Under the pieces are notes generated by a model. That model had not been told where the DNA came from and made no database searches. It was given only the letters and a program-made list of their open reading frames with translations. Source: Protula sp. h YS-2021 (Eukaryota; Annelida; Polychaeta; Sabellida; Serpulidae). From it: a stretch of DNA of 64,000 nt. The stretch covers positions 40,528,394 through 40,592,393 of the forward strand of contig OX457026.1 of the NCBI GenBank assembly GCA_949752745.1, in the 5' to 3' direction. The position numbers and the translations under genes were made by a program. How positions within the stretch are numbered: position 1 is the stretch's first letter; each line of letters opens with the position of its first letter. Shown here piece by piece: positions 59,141 through 64,000 of the stretch.

Positions 59141-59827
59141 TAAGTTTTACACTTTTAAGTTGTCCCTTAATTTAAATGGACCCTATATGTACTGACAATT
59201 TTCTTTTTCTTAAGTATACACAATGTGATCTTTATGCATTACAAATCTATAGTATTTTTCTAGTTACGGGTTCAGTGAAAAGTCAGCATTTTCTAGCTCT
59301 TTTATGCGTAATCTGTTGAATTTTGAAAAGAGAGTGCATTACCTTCTCTTTTCCGCGGGCTGGGGGGGGGGGAGGCGGGAGGGGTGAAATGTGGGGTTAA
59401 AGGTTGTGACCATGGGATGGTATTTAGGGGAGCCGGAGGGGATTAACATTCCAAATAGATTTTTCACTGAGCGAATATCTTTATGTAATGTGTCTTGCAA
59501 AGGGAGTGCGCTTTTGATGACGTTTTACGATATAGTTTCAATTGAATCTGAATTTATTTCCAATTAATTCCACTTTTATGTTGGAGGTGTGGGAGGTATG
59601 GGATAGCGGATGTAATGTATAAGCCGGTTCACACGTATGTGTCAGAGCAACACCGCCTTTTCTTGCTTTACTATCATTTGAACTCAGAATTTCCAAGCTA
59701 GACTGACTGTCGGGGTGGGCTATTATATTTTAAGCATGGATGGTTGTGGGAGAGATATCACTCCAAATATATGTATGTGTGTACGATCCTATGCGTGTAC
59801 GATCATTCCTGTGCCACATTATGATAT
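59141..59827. other. no gene; G-run near 59363
   Basis: Contains the purine-rich run GGGGGGGGGAGGCGGGAGGG. Nothing coding. Confidence 0.45.
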
Positions 59828-60060
59828 ATATTCATTAACACATTTAATATGCTTTGTAATATAATCAAAGGTCCAGTTCAATGCGTGTCTACGATTCTGG
59901 GCTCAGAAGGCAAATTTTACACATGATATCCATGTCATCCATGTGTTATCTACAACTATTCTTATATATAATCTCTGTAAGAGACAAGGTGTTGAAAACC
60001 GTTGCGAATCACCACACAATAGTGCATATGGTGTTGAAACAGGATCAAAAAGTTAACCAA
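59828..60060. repeat. interspersed repeat shared with 18658-18850
   Basis: Matching ordered blocks are listed under 18658-18850; same orientation, about two thirds identical by eye. Confidence 0.7.
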
Positions 60061-60261
60061 GGCCAAGCGAAAGTCCATGTAATTTTGTCCTCTCTGAAAC
60101 ATATTCACTGAGTCAATGTTTCTGGAGTATGATACAACACAACACCTGAGCAGATTCGGATTCACGACGGTACCATTACCCATTAACAACCACTAATTGG
60201 CGCTCGTTGATGGCTCCACGTCTGTGTAGCATATGTGTAGCATATGTTTCTGGCTGGCCTT

Positions 60262-60560
60262 GTAAACTTAGTAAACATGGTGACGTTGGAACAACGTTGT
60301 GAATGGACATCGCAAACCGACGTCTGATCATAATTGGGTTTTGATTGATGATAAAAGTAGAAACAACGTTTTTCTCCACGATTTTAGAGAGACGTCGACT
60401 ACCCGGCGTCCAAAAGGTTGCAAGTAGAAGTCAAACAACATCTAAACGACATCCAAAGTGACATAGAATTGCCCTCCAGACAATGACAATCAAAAGGTGT
60501 CATGGCCACCTTCCATCAGGGTATCCCTACTCTTTGGTCACCCGGGTAAAGTAAATTATG
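60262..60560. repeat. ACGTTG-family copy
   Basis: CTTAGTAAACATGGTGACGT, GGAACAACGTTGTGAATGG, AACCGACGTCTGATCA, AGAGACGTCGACTACCCGGC, AAAAGGTTGCAAGTAGAAGT and a tail, CAAAAGGTGTCATGGCCACC, that matches 3570-3590. Confidence 0.6.
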
Positions 60561-61794
60561 CATAAAATCGATTTCCATAAATATTTTACAAAAGAAAATG
60601 GGAAGAAAACCTGTAGAAGGCCGACACTAAAGTTGGGCACATTTTCACTGTTTGTTTAGTTAATAAGCAAAGATCTATTTAAGCATAAAAACTATGGATA
60701 ACTTTTGTTTTCTCAAAATTACCTATATTGCTCTGTTGCTTCTAAGCCTTCGTGGTTACTGCTGGACATGATATTATCAGAATAACGTTTGAGAGTTAAT
60801 GCTACTGGGTTTAGGGTGTTTCCTAGATCTCTTTAAGGATCAGCTAAAACGCATATTCTTTTTGCTTTGTCGGTTCATTTTCACATGATATATTTGTTTG
60901 TGCGTACTACTAACCTCCACGTAGATGCATGTTTATGTGCATAAATAAAACGGAACAAACCCCAAATGAGATTTAAAAAGAATAATAAAATTTCTTCGTA
61001 TGGTTGTTCGGTGTCTTTATACTAGCTATAATAATTATAAGAAATTGTTGATAAATACTTTACAAGCAAACCAATAGTAGTGCCCTATAAAATAGTGTGA
61101 GAAAGGTGTATGTACATCACTCAAACCCTAATCGAGCCCTAATAATGGCTGTGAGATACACCCTGTTCCTCATTGGCATTCATGATCTGGCTATAAATGC
61201 GTATTATATGACCATTGCTGTCTCATCATATTCTGGGCCATTGTTTAGAATGCCGGATTTTACAGCCATGTGCACATGTTCGACGAAAGATGTGACAGCC
61301 AATGCGTCACATAGGATCTTCAAATGTATATATATCTATTAATAAACATCTTATTTAATATACTTTAAATGGAAATTTTGGAGTTGTTGCACAATAAACA
61401 GGCAACAGTGTGAGAATTGGCGACACACTCTTATTTTGGATACCACATATGTTCATCACTTTTTGAAATTACAGTTAAAGACGGAGTAGCGTTCTTGAAA
61501 AACATCACACGAAAACGCTGACATCCATGTGAATTTTAGCCCAATACGCGTAACGTCAAATTTAATAAAATAAACACTGGTCAATTTGTATGAGCATAGA
61601 CGCAGCTCCCACCCACGTTACTTAAACAGAGAGGAAAAAATAGGTCGTTTCTGTATACCGCGTAGTGAAAATTACACTTGGGGTTACAAAGAATACGATT
61701 ATGAGTACTTAAAAATTTAACTTCTTTTAAAATATTTGTGATAAGTCATTCCACGTTGGCAGTTGCAGTTTTTGACATGTTATGTCCCAGTATA
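60561..61794. other. no gene; palindrome-family end at 61656-61683
   Basis: TACCGCGTAGTGAAAATTAC followed by ACTTGGGG is a degenerate copy of the palindrome end block. The frame 61097-61342 lacks motifs. Confidence 0.45.
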
Positions 61795-62200
61795 TAAAGC
61801 GTCGGTTTCATGTTGAGTCAGTCCAAATCATAACATCAAACCTGCTTGTAATTTGGTTGTGATTGGTCACGACTATAGATCAACGTCTTTGACACAACGT
61901 TAAAAAGACGGCGGATAAGCAATGATATGTAGACGTTGCGTTTGGTAGCAAAAACACATTTTCTGAAAATCTGGTTGTAATTTTGTTTTGTTTTAGACCA
62001 TATATCAACATCTATTCAACGCCTTTGACATCAGTTGAATAGTGGTTAAAAACGCTGTGCAAACGTAAGGTTGTTTTTGAACGCCAAAAACCAATTTTCT
62101 TTCTGACGTTTAATCACAGTCTTTCATGCGACGTTGAATTGATTTCAGAAAAATCGTCGATTTTTATGGAAATCGCACAGATGTCAAAATACAAAAATCG
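61795..62200. repeat. ACGTTG-family copy with CCCAGTA end
   Basis: CCCAGTATATAAAGCGTCGG, then GATCAACGTCTTTGACACAA, CGTTAAAAAGACGGCGG, GTAGACGTTGCG, GCGACGTTGAATTGATT and AAAATCGACGTCG. Confidence 0.6.
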
Positions 62201-62223
62201 ACGTCGTACAGATGTTCAGGTCA

Positions 62224-62268
62224 CAGCCAAAACAAAACAAAAACAAAACAAAACAAAACAAAAAAACA
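62224..62268. repeat. (CAAAA)n tract
   Basis: CAAAACAAAACAAAAACAAA continues for about 45 bases. It may be the tail of the repeat just upstream. Confidence 0.9.
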
Positions 62269-62269
62269 A

Positions 62270-62689
62270 CTTATTATGCTACACTATGCCTCTGCCAAAT
62301 CTGATCCTCCTAGTCCCAACCGTCTAGGACTTATTTTCGTGACAAGATTATGGCTGAAAAAAGATAAATCATGAGGAAACACTTGTCTGGTAGCCAAACG
62401 ACTCTGTCCATCTGGGAAGAGGCATTGGATTAGAAGATAAGCCCACGAAGCTATTCCCATTTCCCTACTAATGATAGCCAAGTTTGGGTATACCAAGTGA
62501 GTATTCTGTTGTATATACAACCACACGGGAATCCCTACACACTTCGTGGCGAGTGCAGGATTACGGTTTTGTGTGCAGAAAAGAAAACACGCATGGAGTG
62601 TGAACATTTTTCCCGTACAGAGTGAAAGGTGATTAAGAGAAATCGCACCAAGAAGCAGTGCCGGACAGAATTGTGTGATTAGCGTAGGC
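62270..62689. other. no supported gene
   Basis: A 135-codon minus frame (62284-62691) carries no recognisable motif. Confidence 0.35.
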
Positions 62690-64000
62690 ACCAGAATGCG
62701 TTGTCAGAAGCCGTTGTCGCAATCGTGCTTCCTCCCTCTACAAGGAGTAGCGCCGCTAAAAATGACAGGTGATAGTTCACAGCATAACCCCGGACAATTC
62801 ACCGGTACCAGTGATACACGGAGGGGAGCAGGACATCTCTCTGTCACAGCAACTGGATACAACGCGCGCCTCCCCACTCAATGCCACGCCACTACCCAGC
62901 CAAGAGACTGTTGCAGATCTGAGTACATGACATGGCAGTACTAGGGGTCATGCATGGACAGACACAGAACAACGTGGCGTCACGGCAAGCTCTCATGGTG
63001 CAACAACGAAAAAGCCTCACCGTCATCACCGGCGTCATCGGCAGTGAATGTGAATCGATGGGTCTTCTCGTGTTGTGTCAAGCGTCGGCTCTGCAACTGA
63101 AGGATGTTAAAACACAGCCGGGAGCCAAATCGTTTCTCTTGATCGCCTCAAAGAATAAAGAACATTCTTGTCACAAGAAGCGAACTCTCTCAGCAAGGAT
63201 CAGCGGAGAAAGAGTTGGACTATGCGATTAAAACAGCCCTGCAAGCGGACAGCATTGATGCGTAAGGTATTCTCTTAGAAGAGAGAGATGCCAAAGTGCT
63301 GCAAGGCTCGGCAAACATTTAACATTATGTCATTTTAGGATCGCATGCTCCAGGCATTGAAAAAATGCGCTGACCCACAAAAATCGTCCGATGCATTGAT
63401 TGTTAAGCTCTTAGAGTACGGATGCGGCATACAAACCCGCCTCCATTGTGCAACTGGTCGGTCAAGGGTTGCGTATGAACTGAGGATTGCAAACATTGTG
63501 AAGCAGACTGAGTTATTCCCGTCGAAAGAGGTAGAGTGAATGAACACAGCCCTATGACAGGATATGACTCTGATGGACCGTCCATACCGCCCCTACTCAC
63601 ACAGCACAGCCAGCAATTGCCGATTCAAGAGGCAGTACAAGGGGAGGACCACTTCGCAGTCGCACCAGGCAGCAGGAGGACAGTACCCCAGCTACCAGCC
63701 ACCAGACCCCTCAACAGTATAGGTAACAACGAACCTCGGCGCCGCTTGGAGATGTGTGACTCATCTCAAGCAATGCCGTTCGTTTATCCCAAGAAACAGA
63801 ACAGATACTGAACTGCAAAGACTTCTGACCCGATGGAGGAAAGCTAGGCTATTTTTGCAGTTTTTATGAGCAGGGCCTTTTAAGTCGATTACGACCGGTG
63901 TTGGAGAATGATAACGGATCTGTCAGATTTAAATCAGTTGGAGGACTTCAATAAACCTGTCAGATGCCTATCTGCACATTTCTATAAGTCCGGAAGGTCG
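62690..64000 (+). mobile_element. DIRS-like retroelement relic F (gag-like, RT start), cut by window end
   Basis: At the right edge LRPVLENDNGSVRFKSVGG and, one frame over, WRTSINLSDAYLHISISPEG (63939-63999) match the fingers and motif A of DIRS/Gypsy-class RT (usually T-S-I-D-L-S-D-A-Y-L-H-I-P-I). The catalytic Asp codon reads AAC (Asn) at 63954-63956. Upstream frames supply helix-rich gag-like pieces: AEKELDYAIKTALQADSID near 63209, ALIVKLLEYGCGIQTR with IANIVKQTELFPSKEVE at 63345-63539, and a Gln/Arg/Pro-rich tail to 63811. Element order (gag then RT) supports one relic, but the gag part has no decisive motif. The element should continue beyond position 64000. Confidence 0.6.

Overview
The window looks like intergenic or intronic DNA of a metazoan, not a microbe. 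No dense open reading frames, operons or prokaryotic signals are visible. It is AT-rich by eye, full of microsatellites, and built mainly from decayed mobile elements. Tyrosine-recombinase (DIRS-type) retroelements, CR1/L2-like LINEs, arrays with 130-170 bp periods carrying GTCCGTCCGTC or GGTCATGGTCA blocks, and many ACGTTG-rich interspersed repeats together suggest a marine invertebrate. A mollusc or another spiralian is my best guess, but it is an inference and not secure.

Layout. 0-5 kb holds two adjacent tandem arrays, an ACGTTG repeat and a complete foldback MITE (4592-4958). 5.1-6.2 kb has a broken ISXO2-like transposase remnant on + and two possible exons of an unknown membrane protein on -. 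7.7-11.1 kb has a (TTA)n tract, a 32-bp minisatellite and a 33-bp minisatellite whose units mostly carry a consensus 5' splice site. 12.5 kb has a possible Gypsy RT scrap. 20.7-23.5 kb (-) is the most complete DIRS-like relic: gag, RT fragment, RNase H and tyrosine recombinase. 24-26.5 kb holds three LINE fragments. 28.3-29.6 kb (+), 36.2-38.5 kb (+), 38.6-39.4 kb (+), 57.0-59.1 kb (+) and about 62.7-64.0 kb (+, running off the window) are five more DIRS-like pieces. 32.9-34.1 kb is a nested structure: a repeat with terminal inverted repeats, containing an internal duplication that is split by a precisely placed 394-bp insertion. 41.8-43.4 and 45.4-45.9 kb are further tandem arrays. 44.40-44.93 kb is a MITE with 10-bp terminal inverted repeats. 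47.9-48.9 kb is an integrase H2C2 domain joined to an OTU-like protease domain, with the integrase core missing and the OTU cysteine replaced. 50.1-50.8 kb is a degenerate 200-bp repeat with a long open frame.

How the parts relate. I see no complete, clearly expressed host gene. The six DIRS-like pieces share signatures: two gag proteins begin M-V-x-K followed by GLK[DN]D, and two recombinases share a [ST]-x-K-H-x-V-Q-W motif. No piece retains an RT palm with a YxDD box that I could find, so all appear dead, and any mobilisation would need intact copies elsewhere. All domain calls were made by eye from translated motifs. No database search was possible.
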